NCBI RefSeq assembly: GCF_008085905.1 | Contig: NZ_VSFF01000016.1 | Coordinates: 1-64,000 of the forward strand | Length of the DNA: 64,000 nt | DNA from: Actinomadura syzygii | GTDB taxonomy: Bacteria; Actinomycetota; Actinomycetes; Streptosporangiales; Streptosporangiaceae | Reading direction: 5' to 3' | Notes under the pieces: generated by a model | Databases searched by the model: none | Seen by the model: only the letters and a program-made list of their open reading frames with translations | Told to the model about the DNA's origin: nothing | Position numbers and translations under genes: made by a program | Shown here: in pieces, positions 26,693-35,386 of the stretch | Position numbering within the stretch: position 1 is the first letter of the stretch | Layout: every line of letters begins with the position of its first letter

Positions 26693-27091
26693 ATGGACAG
26701 CGATGACCGCGCGATCCGGGTGAGAGCGGACGAGGGGCGGACGACCGAGGTCCGTCAGACACGCTTGCCAGATGGTCCTGCTGGTGACGAGGCGCCCGCG
26801 GAGCATCGGCTTGAAACCGGGGTGTACGCGCGGCAGGCGATGGTGTCCTCGGCGCTGGCGCATGACAGGGCGGCGAAACTGCTGGAGGACATGGCGTCCG
26901 CCCATCCCGAAGAGGCCGAGTTGCATCTGCCGTCGGCGGCGCGCCACCGCTGGTGGGCCGAGAATGACCGGAGGCTGGCGCGGCAGTATGCGCCCCGCGG
27001 GGATGATCCGGACGGGCGCGACGAGAGCGCCCGCCAGACGAAACACGACGAAACTGGGGCGGGAACGTCGATCGGGAACGCTGAAGCGTGA
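26693..27091 (+). CDS. Small hypothetical protein
   Basis: A 132-aa reading frame. The central part (YARQAMVSSALAHDRAAKLLEDM then HRWWAENDRRLARQYA) is predicted helical and looks coding, while both ends are polar and low-complexity. I do not recognise it. The ATG at 26693 has only a weak ribosome binding site, so the start and even its reality are uncertain. Confidence 0.45.
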   Translation: MDSDDRAIRVRADEGRTTEVRQTRLPDGPAGDEAPAEHRLETGVYARQAMVSSALAHDRAAKLLEDMASAHPEEAELHLPSAARHRWWAENDRRLARQYAPRGDDPDGRDESARQTKHDETGAGTSIGNAEA

Positions 27092-27151
27092 GCGGCGTCC
27101 GCTGAACGGGGTGGCCCGACTGGCGCCTGCCGGGCCCTAGAACGGCGGATG

Positions 27152-27529
27152 TCAGGGTGAAATCAGTTCGTACAGGTTGCCGCTGGAGTCGGAGAAGTAA
27201 AGGCCGCGTCCGCCGAGTGGGTGGTCCGTGTCTATGCGGCCGCTGTCGGCGTGGGCAGGTTCGTCGCCGTAGGGGATTTCGCGGGCGTCGAGGCGTTCGA
27301 CCACGGAGTCGAAGGTGACGGTGTCCACGTCGAAGGCCAGGTGGTGACCCTGTGGGTGGGCGACGGTCAGGAAGTCCAGGGTGAGGGAGTCGTTCACATG
27401 GATCGGCACGAAATGGCGTGCGTGTGGATGCGGGCCCGTGTATTTCAGGCCCATGACCGAGGCGAAGAACCGGGCGGCCTCGTCGTTGTCGGCGGCCGTC
27501 ACGATGGTGTGGTTGAGGCTGATCGTCAC
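27152..27529 (-). CDS. VOC/glyoxalase family protein
   Basis: A 125-aa single-domain VOC protein: LNHTIVTAADNDEAARFFASVMG at the N-terminus with the first metal-site His, HHLAFDV in the middle, and GLYFSDSSGNLYELI with the final Glu. It overlaps the TetR stop by 4 bp (ATGA), so it is translated with the repressor gene and should be controlled by it. The ligand is unknown; detoxification or antibiotic binding are family roles. Confidence 0.88.
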   Translation of the reverse strand: MTISLNHTIVTAADNDEAARFFASVMGLKYTGPHPHARHFVPIHVNDSLTLDFLTVAHPQGHHLAFDVDTVTFDSVVERLDAREIPYGDEPAHADSGRIDTDHPLGGRGLYFSDSSGNLYELISP

Positions 27530-28227
27530 TTGGTGGCACCTTCCTCGTCCTTGAGAGCGCCGTTCAGGAAGACGTCCACGTAGTCCTCCATGGACGGGTT
27601 CGGCGCGTCCGGTCCGGCGGAGGAACGAGCACGGCCGAACGCGAAGCCCATGAAAAGGGAGGCCATCTGTTCAGCGGGCAGGCGGAGCCGGTCGCGTTCC
27701 GGTTCGAATAGTTCGGCGAGCGCCTCACGGGTCCGGTTCATGGCGGTTTCTCGGCTCTGCCACCGACCAGCATCCCCATCAGGGCCACCAGCACCAGGCT
27801 CACCAGTACCGGCAGGGCCCGGCTTGTCGGAAGTCCTCGGGGTGGCCCCCGGGGGAAGGCGGCGGCTGCGGCGGCCCGTCGCGTGCAGGGCGCCGATGAC
27901 CATGCCCATGCGGGTGAGGTACGCCTCGATGGCGGCCCCGGCCTCGATGAGGCGGGCAGGGAGCGGCTGATCCAAGGGGATCGACGCGAGTTCGGCCAGG
28001 ACGTGGTCGGTGCGCACCGCCGCTGCGATGCAGGCGTCCAGAAGTTCGTCCTTGTCGGCGAACACGCGGAAGATCGTCGCCTCTCCGATTCCGGCGGCGC
28101 GGGCGATCTGGCCGGTGGTGACCGCCGTGCCGTGCTCGGCGACCAGCGGCAACGCGGTGCGGACGATCATCTCGCGACGCTCCTCGGGAGTCATCCCGGG
28201 AGCGCGCCGACGGCTCTTCGTCTCCAT
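27526..28227 (-). CDS. TetR-family transcriptional repressor
   Basis: A 233-aa protein starting at ATG 28227 (TTG 28236 is possible). The N-terminal HTH includes TTGQIARAAGIGEATIFRVFADKDELLDA. The ligand domain has an unusual Gly/Pro-rich insert at about 120-165. It sits just downstream of two palindromic operators (28241-28260 and 28271-28284), which indicates autoregulation of the tetR-VOC operon. Confidence 0.88.
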   Translation of the reverse strand: METKSRRRAPGMTPEERREMIVRTALPLVAEHGTAVTTGQIARAAGIGEATIFRVFADKDELLDACIAAAVRTDHVLAELASIPLDQPLPARLIEAGAAIEAYLTRMGMVIGALHATGRRSRRLPPGATPRTSDKPGPAGTGEPGAGGPDGDAGRWQSRETAMNRTREALAELFEPERDRLRLPAEQMASLFMGFAFGRARSSAGPDAPNPSMEDYVDVFLNGALKDEEGATK

Positions 28228-28240
28228 GCCCGCCAAACTA

Positions 28241-28260
28241 CGGAGTGAGTGCTCACTCCG
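28241..28260. promoter_or_regulatory. TetR operator 1, perfect 20-bp palindrome
   Basis: CGGAGTGAGTGCTCACTCCG is fully self-complementary and ends 14 bp upstream of the TetR ATG. It shares the core AGTGAG-YR-CTCACT with operator 2, so a single dimeric repressor probably binds both. Confidence 0.82.
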
Positions 28261-28270
28261 TCAAGCACGA

Positions 28271-28284
28271 AGTGAGCACTCACT
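28271..28284. promoter_or_regulatory. TetR operator 2
   Basis: AGTGAGCACTCACT has perfect 6-bp arms around CA and the same half-sites as operator 1, with centres about 27 bp apart. Together they cover the tetR promoter and the start of the divergent cobalamin leader, so cross-effects are possible. Confidence 0.75.
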
Positions 28285-28329
28285 CCACACCCACCCCATG
28301 GGCGGAAGATTCGGATTCGGTGGCTGATA

Positions 28330-28452
28330 CCGTTACGTTGCTGCGCGTTCGGAGCGAAGTCCGGTGTGATCCCGGCGCTGTCCCGCAACTGTGATGCCCC
28401 ACCCCGAGACGCCTCTCGGACGGGCCTAGCCAGGTCGCCTCCCGCGCGCCGA
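28330..28452 (+). ncRNA. Cobalamin riboswitch
   Basis: The leader contains the B12-box signature GCTGTCCCGCAACTGTGA at about 28377-28394 and the downstream AGCCAGGTCGCCT element at 28428-28440, with a GATCCCGGCG segment before them and a CCGAGA/TCTCGG hairpin between. It lies upstream of the btuF-like gene and should lower expression when adenosylcobalamin is plentiful. Boundaries are approximate. Confidence 0.88.
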
Positions 28453-28523
28453 CGATTCTCGACCTCGTGGAAGGGCGATCCGTCATGAGCGGGCCGCGGC
28501 TTCCCTGCAGCCAGGAGGCTCCT

Positions 28524-29444
28524 GTGAGACCCGTGCGTTCCTTCGTCGCGGTGATGGCGATCGGCGCCGTCTTGGCCGCCGGCGCGTGTGGCGGCGGCGA
28601 CGACGGTTCCGAGAAGGGCGGGAGCGGCGGGAAGACCGTCACCGTCCAGGCCGCGAACGGCGCGGTGACCGTCCCGGCGAACCCGAAGCGCATCGTGTCG
28701 CTCTCCCCCACGCATACCGAGACGCTCTTCGCGATCGGGGCCGGTAAGCAAGTGGTGGCCGCCGACGACTACTCGAACTACCCGCCGAACGCGCCGCGCA
28801 CGAAGCTGTCCGGGTTCAAGCCCAACGCCGAGGCGGTCATCGCGTACAAGCCGGACCTCGTCGTCGTCTCGGACGATCTGAACGGCATCGTCAAGGCACT
28901 GGAGAAGGTGAAGGTGCCGGTGCTGTTCGAACCGGCGGCGTCCAAGCTGGACGAGGTCTACGACGAGATCAACGACCTCGGGCAGGCGACCGGCCACACC
29001 GCCGAGGCCACCAAGGTCGTGACCGGAATGCGGACCACCATCGAGCAGACCGTCGCGGCGTCGTCCAAGGCGAAGGGCCTCACCTACTACCACGAACTCG
29101 ACAACCAACTGCATTCGGTTACGTCGAGCACGTTCGTCGGGCAGGTGTACGGGATGTTCGGCCTCCGCAACATCGCCGACGAGGCGGACAAGGCGAGCGG
29201 CGGCTACCCGCACCTCTCCCGCGAGTACGTCCTCAAGGAGGACCCGGACCTGATCTTCCTCGCCGACACCAAGTGCTGCGGGCAGAACGCCGCCGCGCTC
29301 GCCAAGCGTCCCGGCTGGTCGGTGCTGGACGCCGTCAAGAACAAGGGCGTGGTCGAACTGGACGACGACATCGCCTCCCGCTGGGGGCCGCGCCTGCCCG
29401 AGTTCGTCAAGGCGATCGGCGACGCCGTCCAGCGGGTCCAGTGA
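28524..29444 (+). CDS. btuF: Cobalamin ABC transporter substrate-binding lipoprotein
   Basis: A 306-aa precursor starting at GTG 28524 with AGGAGG five bases upstream. The lipoprotein signal runs to C22 (LAAGAC), followed by a Gly-rich linker. The mature part is a periplasmic-binding-like type III fold (RIVSLSPTHTETLFAIGAG, PDLVVVSDD, EDPDLIFLAD). The riboswitch, the downstream permease and ATPase, and cbiZ identify the ligand as a corrinoid. Confidence 0.88.
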   Translation: MRPVRSFVAVMAIGAVLAAGACGGGDDGSEKGGSGGKTVTVQAANGAVTVPANPKRIVSLSPTHTETLFAIGAGKQVVAADDYSNYPPNAPRTKLSGFKPNAEAVIAYKPDLVVVSDDLNGIVKALEKVKVPVLFEPAASKLDEVYDEINDLGQATGHTAEATKVVTGMRTTIEQTVAASSKAKGLTYYHELDNQLHSVTSSTFVGQVYGMFGLRNIADEADKASGGYPHLSREYVLKEDPDLIFLADTKCCGQNAAALAKRPGWSVLDAVKNKGVVELDDDIASRWGPRLPEFVKAIGDAVQRVQ

Positions 29445-29480
29445 CAGTCCGGTGACCACTCCCCCGACGGACGTGCGGCC

Positions 29481-30665
29481 GTGAGCGCGCGGGACCGGAG
29501 GCCGGGGGACGTCCCGACCGGCCATCCGGCTCCCGGGACGCCCCCGGACGTCCGTCCGGCCCGGAACGTGCCAAAGGCGGCCGAAGGGCCGACGGCCCGC
29601 CGGCGATTCGCCCGCACGAGGACGGACCTCGAAGGGCAGGCGAGGCTGCGGCCCCTCGCGCTCGTCGTCACGATGGTGATCTTCGCCGCCACCCTGCTGG
29701 CCGGAATCCTGGTCGGCTCGGCGGACCTGCCCGTGGACGGCGTCCTGAAGGCGCTGGCCGACCGCATCCCGTTCGTGCACGTCGACTCGGGGCTCGGCGT
29801 GATCGACGAGAACGTGCTGTTCCAACTAAGAGTGCCCCGGGCGCTGATGGCGGCGCTGGTCGGCGGGATGCTCGCCATCGCGGGCGCGGGCTACCAGGGC
29901 GTGTTCCGCAACCCGCTGGCCGACCCGTACCTGCTCGGCGCGGCGGCCGGGGCGGGCGTCGGCGCGACGATGGTGATCGTCCTGGTGCCGGGCGACCCGG
30001 GCTACGGGGTGCCGCTCGCCGCGTTCGTCGGCGCGATCTGCGGGGTCGCCCTCGCGTACGCGCTGGGCAACACGGCCGGACGCGGCGGCGACGGGACGGC
30101 GACGCTCGTCCTGGCCGGGGTCGCGGTGTCGTCGTTCCTGGCGGCGGTGCAGACCTTCGTCCAGCAGCTCAAGGCTGAGGAACTCCAGCGGATCTTCACG
30201 TGGATCCTCGGCGGGGTCGGGTCGGCGGACTGGCACCAGCTCGGGCTCGTCGCCCCGTACGCGCTGGTCTCGACGGTCGTCCTGCTGGCGCACGGCCGCC
30301 TGCTGGACGTGCTGAGCGTCGGCGACGAGGAGGCGGCGTCGCTCGGGCTGTCGGCGGCGCGGGTCCGGCTGACGGTGCTGGTCGCGGCGTCGCTGGCGAC
30401 GGCGTGCGCGGTGGCGATCAGCGGCCTGATCGGATTCGTGGGGATCGTCGTGCCGCACATCGTGCGCCGCCTGGCGGGCGGTTCGTACCGGATCGTCCTG
30501 CCGCTGTCGCTGCTCGGCGGGGCCGCGTTCCTGGAGGTGGCGGACCTCGTGGCGCGTACCGTGATCGAGCCGGGCGAGCTGCCGCTCGGCGTCGTCACGG
30601 CGTTCGTCGGCGGGCCGTTCTTCGTGATCGTGCTGCGCGCGGTCCGCAGGCGCGTGGACACATGA
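29481..30665 (+). CDS. btuC: FecCD/BtuC-family ABC permease
   Basis: A 394-aa protein starting at GTG 29481. The first about 58 residues are a charged, Pro-rich cytoplasmic extension not seen in Escherichia coli BtuC. The remainder has the expected set of hydrophobic helices and family motifs RVPRALMAALVGGMLAIAG, FRNPLADPYLLG and GLIGFVGIVVPHI (coupling loop). A start further downstream cannot be excluded because there is no strong ribosome binding site. Confidence 0.88.
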   Translation: MSARDRRPGDVPTGHPAPGTPPDVRPARNVPKAAEGPTARRRFARTRTDLEGQARLRPLALVVTMVIFAATLLAGILVGSADLPVDGVLKALADRIPFVHVDSGLGVIDENVLFQLRVPRALMAALVGGMLAIAGAGYQGVFRNPLADPYLLGAAAGAGVGATMVIVLVPGDPGYGVPLAAFVGAICGVALAYALGNTAGRGGDGTATLVLAGVAVSSFLAAVQTFVQQLKAEELQRIFTWILGGVGSADWHQLGLVAPYALVSTVVLLAHGRLLDVLSVGDEEAASLGLSAARVRLTVLVAASLATACAVAISGLIGFVGIVVPHIVRRLAGGSYRIVLPLSLLGGAAFLEVADLVARTVIEPGELPLGVVTAFVGGPFFVIVLRAVRRRVDT

Positions 30666-30708
30666 GGTCCGGCGGCGTCGGCCGACCGGCCGGCCGGGTG
30701 GAGGAGCG

Positions 30709-31479
30709 GTGACGGTCGAGGTGAACGGGCTGGACGTCGCGCTCGGCGGACGGCCCGTGCTGAAAGGGGTGTCGCTGACCGTCCCGGCGGGCTCGTGGAC
30801 GGCGATCATCGGGCCCAACGGGGCGGGGAAGTCGACACTCCTGCGCGCCGTGCTCGGCCTCGTACCGTCCCACGGCGAGATCACGGTGGCGGGGTCCGGG
30901 CTGGAGGGGCTCAAGCCGAGGCAGCGCGCCCGGCTGATCGCGTACGCGCCGCAGAGCCCGAGCGTCCCGGCGGGGATGACGGTCTTCGACTACACCCTCC
31001 TCGGCCGCTCCCCCTACATCCCGCACCTCGGCCGCGAGAGCGCCCGCGACCGGGCCATCACCGCCGAGGTCCTCGACCGGCTGGACCTGACGCGGTTCGC
31101 GTCCCGTCCGCTGGAGCACCTGTCGGGCGGGGAGCGGCAGCGCGCGGTGCTCGCGCGGGCGCTGGCGCAGCAGACCCGCGTCCTCCTCCTGGACGAGCCG
31201 ACGACCGCGCTCGACATCGGCCACCAGCAGCAGGTCATGGAGCTGGTCGACCAGCTCCGCCTCTCCGACGGGCTGACCGTCGTGACCACCATCCACGACC
31301 TGACGCTGGCCGGGCAGTACGCCGACGACCTGGTCCTCCTGTCGTCCGGGGAGGTGGCGGCGGCGGGCTCGCCGGAGGAGGTCCTCACGCGCGAGGCGAT
31401 CGAGGAGCACTTCGACGCGCGGGTGCACGTCGCGCCCGGTCCGGGCGGGCGGCCGATCCTGTCGCTGGAGCGCCCGTGA
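30709..31479 (+). CDS. btuD: Cobalamin ABC transporter ATP-binding protein
   Basis: A 256-aa ABC ATPase starting at GTG 30709 (GGAGGAGC upstream). Walker A is GPNGAGKST (35-43), the signature is LSGGERQRAVLARAL, and Walker B is VLLLDEPTTALD. It belongs to the FecE/BtuD type. Its stop overlaps the start of the cbiZ gene (GTGA), so the two are translationally coupled. Confidence 0.9.
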   Translation: MTVEVNGLDVALGGRPVLKGVSLTVPAGSWTAIIGPNGAGKSTLLRAVLGLVPSHGEITVAGSGLEGLKPRQRARLIAYAPQSPSVPAGMTVFDYTLLGRSPYIPHLGRESARDRAITAEVLDRLDLTRFASRPLEHLSGGERQRAVLARALAQQTRVLLLDEPTTALDIGHQQQVMELVDQLRLSDGLTVVTTIHDLTLAGQYADDLVLLSSGEVAAAGSPEEVLTREAIEEHFDARVHVAPGPGGRPILSLERP

Positions 31480-32162
31480 ACCTGGAGACGGTCTGGCGCG
31501 AGGAGGACGGGGCACGGCTCGCCGCGACGGTCTGGCGCGCCGGGGACGGGCACCGGATGATCTCGTCCGCGCTGCTCGGCGGCGGCATCGGACCGGCCCG
31601 CTGGGTGCTGAACGCGCAGGTCGCCGGGGTCTACTCGCGCATGGACCCGGCCGTCCACCTGACCGAGCTCGCCGCCGCGCACGGCCTCGACGGGCCGGGT
31701 GTCGGGATGTTGACGGCCGCGTCCGTGTCCCGGACCGTGCGGCGCGACGACAACGGGGTGCGGGTGTCGGCGACGGTGGGGCTCCGCGTCCCGACCTGGG
31801 CCGCCGCGCCCGAGGGGGCCGTCGATCCCGAGCTGGCGCCGATCCGGCTGGACGAGTCGCGGCCCTGGACGCCCGGCACGGTCAACATCGTCGTCGCGGT
31901 GCCCGTCCCGCTGAGCGACGCGGCGCTGGTGAACGCCGTGATCACCGTCACGGAGGCGAAGACGCAGGCGCTCCTGGAAGCGGGCTACCCGTGCACCGGC
32001 ACCGCGTCGGACGCCGTGTGCGTCGCCGCGACGACGGGCGGCGGCGCGGCGGAGCCGTTCGCCGGGCCCCGCTCCGAATGGGGGTCGCGGATCGCGCGGG
32101 CCGTGCACGCCGCCGTCCACGCGGGCGCGCTCGGCTACACGAACGTTCTGGAAGGACGCTGA
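31476..32162 (+). CDS. cbiZ: Adenosylcobinamide amidohydrolase (CbiZ)
   Basis: A 228-aa protein starting at GTG 31476, overlapping btuD by 4 bp. It has the CbiZ family features: HRMISSALLGGG, NAVITVTEAKTQALLEAGYPCTGTASDAVCVA and a C-terminal IARAVHAAVHAG. The enzyme removes the aminopropanol side chain of adenosylcobinamide to give adenosylcobyric acid, allowing imported incomplete corrinoids to be salvaged. That fits a transporter operon under a B12 riboswitch. Confidence 0.88.
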   Translation: MNLETVWREEDGARLAATVWRAGDGHRMISSALLGGGIGPARWVLNAQVAGVYSRMDPAVHLTELAAAHGLDGPGVGMLTAASVSRTVRRDDNGVRVSATVGLRVPTWAAAPEGAVDPELAPIRLDESRPWTPGTVNIVVAVPVPLSDAALVNAVITVTEAKTQALLEAGYPCTGTASDAVCVAATTGGGAAEPFAGPRSEWGSRIARAVHAAVHAGALGYTNVLEGR

Positions 32163-32169
32163 CACGGAC

Positions 32170-32209
32170 ACCGGCCGCCGTACCATCCCGGTGCGGTACG
32201 ACGGCCGGT
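32170..32209. terminator. Hairpin terminator after cbiZ
   Basis: Arms ACCGGCCGCCGTACC (32170-32184) and GGTACGACGGCCGGT (32195-32209) pair at 14 of 15 positions with a 10-nt loop, starting 8 bp after the cbiZ stop. Confidence 0.75.
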
Positions 32210-32319
32210 CTCAGGGCCAGTGCAGTGGGAGAAAGGGGCCTCACCTCCAACCTGTGGGGTCATCTCCGGTGTGATGGTGTGACGGGCAAAGCGGTGTGGC
32301 GGTAAAGCGGTGTGGCGGG

Positions 32320-33597
32320 TCACCCGGCGTACGGAAGGTGACGTCCGTTGCGCGTCGGCGGCACGGCTCCGTAGGAATTGGCGCGCGGGTCGGTGGCCGA
32401 GGGGTCGCCGCCGTTCAGCGGTGAGCCGTTCAGCGGGGGCAGGGCGTGCAGCCCGGTAAGCGGCTCCCGGTCGACGGGTGGACGGGGCGCGTCCGGACGG
32501 CGTCCGTCCACCGGGGCGGTGAGCGCGTCCACGCGGCGGCGGGCGCGGTCGGCCTCGACGCGGGCCGCGTCGCGTTCCGCGGTGAGCGCCCGGACGGCGG
32601 CCCGCAGCTCGTCGGCCGTCCGGGAGAGCTGCCAGTTGTGCTGCTCGAACTCCCGTGCCCGCGCCTGGATCTGGTCGCGGTCGGCGACGGCCTGGCCGCG
32701 CTTCGCCTCGGCGTCGCGGACGGCGGAGCGCAGGTCGTCGGCGGTGCGCTGCGCCGCGTCGAGCTCGACGCGCTGCCCCTCGGTCAGGGTGTCCGCCTCC
32801 GACAGCCGCCCGTGCAGCGAGACCAGCTCGGCGCGGGCGCTCTCCAGCGAGGCGAGCAGCTCGCCCTCGCGGGACGCGACGCGGTCCCGATCGCGTTCGG
32901 CGGCGAGCCGGGCGGCGATCGCGGCGTCGGAGCGGTCCTGCGTCTCCCGGTGCTCGCGGCGGGCGGCGTCCAGCTCGGCGGCGAGCCGCGCGGCCTCGGC
33001 GCGGACGGACGCGGCCTCCTGCTCGGCGGCCTCGGACCGCGCGCGGGCGGTGGACGTCTCCCGCAGCGCCGCCTCGGCGCGCCGCTCGGACGCGTCCCGC
33101 TCCCGCTGCGCGGCCGCGACGTGCCCGGCGGCCTCGGCGCGGGCGTCGGCGACCCGCCGCTCCACGCCCGCGACGCTCAGCTCGGACGCCAGCGAGCCCG
33201 CGAGCCGGTCGGCGGCGCCCTCCAGGCGTTCGACCATCTCCCACGTCACGGCGACCTGGCCGGTCAGTCCCGGGGCCGAAAGGCCGCGCTCGCGGCTCTC
33301 CCGCGCGGCGATCTCGCATTCCCCGTCATTGTCCTGGCAGTAGCGGACGGTGCGGGCGCCGCGCACCGGCTGCGGCACGGGCCGTCCGCAGCCGGCGCAC
33401 GGCCAGACCGCCACCGGATCACCGAGGCGTGCGACGCCGGCGCGGTCGTCTTCGGGCGTGCCGTCACCGGCCGGGGACGAGGTCCCGGAAGGCGGGGCGA
33501 AGGCGGCGGGGTCGGTGATGACGGGAAGGTCGGTCTTCGTCGGGGCGGCGGCGGGGGTCGGGACGTCATCGAGCGGGGCGACCTTCTGGTCCTTCAT
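32320..33597 (-). CDS. Long coiled-coil protein with N-terminal Cys cluster
   Basis: A 425-aa hypothetical protein. Residues 1-60 are Pro/Ala-rich and disordered. A CAGC and a YC-x6-C arrangement at about 67-95 resembles a small zinc-binding knuckle. From about 115 to 365 it is an almost unbroken Ala/Glu/Arg coiled coil, and the C-terminus is Pro/Asn-rich. The architecture suggests a cytoplasmic scaffold or filament-forming protein. I do not recognise a named family. It is monocistronic and faces the cobalamin operon terminator. Confidence 0.78.
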   Translation of the reverse strand: MKDQKVAPLDDVPTPAAAPTKTDLPVITDPAAFAPPSGTSSPAGDGTPEDDRAGVARLGDPVAVWPCAGCGRPVPQPVRGARTVRYCQDNDGECEIAARESRERGLSAPGLTGQVAVTWEMVERLEGAADRLAGSLASELSVAGVERRVADARAEAAGHVAAAQRERDASERRAEAALRETSTARARSEAAEQEAASVRAEAARLAAELDAARREHRETQDRSDAAIAARLAAERDRDRVASREGELLASLESARAELVSLHGRLSEADTLTEGQRVELDAAQRTADDLRSAVRDAEAKRGQAVADRDQIQARAREFEQHNWQLSRTADELRAAVRALTAERDAARVEADRARRRVDALTAPVDGRRPDAPRPPVDREPLTGLHALPPLNGSPLNGGDPSATDPRANSYGAVPPTRNGRHLPYAG

Positions 33598-33672
33598 GTC
33601 CCGTTGTACGCAGCGGCGCCCGGCGGCGTTCGACGTTCACGGCGAACTCTTCGGGACGCCGCCAGCGCGGGC

Positions 33673-35223
33673 TCAGTGGCGCAGGTAGTCCTCCCGGAGG
33701 CGGCCCCGGCTGAGCTTGCCGGACGGCGTCCGCGGCAGCGCCGCGCGGAACTCCACCCGCCGCGGATGCTTCAGCCGCGCGAGCCGCGGCGCGCAGAACG
33801 CGAGCAGCTCGGCCTCCAGCGCCCGCTCGTCGAGACCGCCCGGACGGTCGTCCTCGGCGGGTTCGACGAGCGCGACGACGCGCTGCCCCCATTCGTCGTC
33901 CGGGACGCCGATGACCGCCGCGTCCCCCACCGCCGGATGCTGCAGGAGAACGTTCTCGACCTCCGCCGGGTAGATGTTCACCCCGCCGGAGATGATCAGG
34001 TCGGTGCGCCGGTCGCTCATGTAGAGGAGCCCGTCCGCGTCGACGCGGCCGAGGTCGCCCGCCGTGTAGAACTCGCCGCGCATCGCGGACGCGGTCCTCG
34101 CCGGGTCGCCGTGGTACTCGAACCCGGGGTGCCCGCTGGCGTAGATCAGGCCGGTCTCGCCGGTGGGCAGCTCCGCGCCGTCCGGATCGAGGATCTTGAT
34201 CTGGACGCCCTCGACCGGACGGCCGACCGTCCCCGGGTGGTCGAGCCACTCCTCGGGGGACGCGACGGTGACGGGCCCGCTTTCGGTGGAACCGTAGTAC
34301 TCGTGGAGGACGGGCCCCCACCAGTCCATCATCCGCCGCTTGGTCTCAACCGGGATGGGCGCGGCGCTGTGGAACACCTGGCGCAGCGACGACAGGTCGT
34401 ACCGTTCCCTGACCTCGTCGGGGAGGGCGAGCATGCGGTGGAACATCGTCGGCACCATGAACGTGTTGGCGACTCGGTGCCGCTGGATCAGCGCGAGGGT
34501 GTGCTCGGGACGGAACCGCGACGCGACCACGACGGCGTGCCCGAGGAAGAGCGCCATCATCGCGTGGACGCAGGGCGCGGAGTGGTAGAGCGGTCCGATC
34601 GCGAGGTGCACGTCGTCGCCCGGGGCGAGCCCGAGGTTGCGCATCAGCGTCTGCCGCATGACCTCGGCGAGGATCTCCGGGGTGATGTCGAGTAACGGCC
34701 GCCGGACGCCCTTCGGCCGCCCGGTCGTCCCGGACGTGTAGAGCATGATCGAGCCCATCTGCCGCTTGGCGGGCGGGTGGGCGCTGCCGGACGCGCAGAG
34801 CCCGGCCATCAGGCGGTACCCGGGTGCGGGGTCGACGCTGACCCGTCCCGCGCCCGGGACGTCCGCCTCGTCCGCCGCGCTCTCGACGGCTTCGGCGAAC
34901 GCGCTCTCGGTCACGACGACCTTGGCGCCGCAGTCGCGCAGGATGTAGCCGATCTCGGAGCCGGTCAGATGCCTGCTCACCGGGACGATGTAGAGTCCCG
35001 ACTGCATCGCCGCAAGCAGGACGGTGAGGAACCCGGCCCGGTTGCCGAGGACGGTCGCGAGGGTGTCGCCGGGCCGCAGCCCGAGATCGTCCAGCGCGTT
35101 CGAGAGGCGGTTCACCTCGGCGTGCAGTTCGCCGTAGGACACCGGCACGCCGGGGGCGAGCACGGCGGGCCGGTCGGGATGGTTCCGTGCGATCTCGTAG
35201 AAGCCGACACCCTCGACGCCCAT
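33673..35223 (-). CDS. Acyl-CoA synthetase (AMP-binding, FadD-type)
   Basis: A 516-aa ANL-family enzyme starting at ATG 35223 behind GACGGAGGAGTGCCGC. The adenylate motif YTSGTTGRPKG is at 162-172, followed by EYYGSTESG, YTAGDLGRVD and the C-terminal catalytic Lys region RTPSGKLSRG. It activates a carboxylic acid to its CoA ester. Its position beside the TetR gene and the divergent carboxylase operon suggests a branched-chain or related acid, as for FadD35 in the comparable mycobacterial locus. Confidence 0.88.
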   Translation of the reverse strand: MGVEGVGFYEIARNHPDRPAVLAPGVPVSYGELHAEVNRLSNALDDLGLRPGDTLATVLGNRAGFLTVLLAAMQSGLYIVPVSRHLTGSEIGYILRDCGAKVVVTESAFAEAVESAADEADVPGAGRVSVDPAPGYRLMAGLCASGSAHPPAKRQMGSIMLYTSGTTGRPKGVRRPLLDITPEILAEVMRQTLMRNLGLAPGDDVHLAIGPLYHSAPCVHAMMALFLGHAVVVASRFRPEHTLALIQRHRVANTFMVPTMFHRMLALPDEVRERYDLSSLRQVFHSAAPIPVETKRRMMDWWGPVLHEYYGSTESGPVTVASPEEWLDHPGTVGRPVEGVQIKILDPDGAELPTGETGLIYASGHPGFEYHGDPARTASAMRGEFYTAGDLGRVDADGLLYMSDRRTDLIISGGVNIYPAEVENVLLQHPAVGDAAVIGVPDDEWGQRVVALVEPAEDDRPGGLDERALEAELLAFCAPRLARLKHPRRVEFRAALPRTPSGKLSRGRLREDYLRH

Positions 35224-35386
35224 GCGGCACTCCTCCGTCGGATCCTGTGGCGGGTGATCCACCGTCCATCTGACCCGCGTCGCGGAGGGAAAGTCAAGGT
35301 CATGGACGTTCCACAAGCCCTGGCTGGACGGGCCGTCCACTACGGTTCGACCGGGTTTCCTGACCGCCCGCCGACGGCCGATCCGA

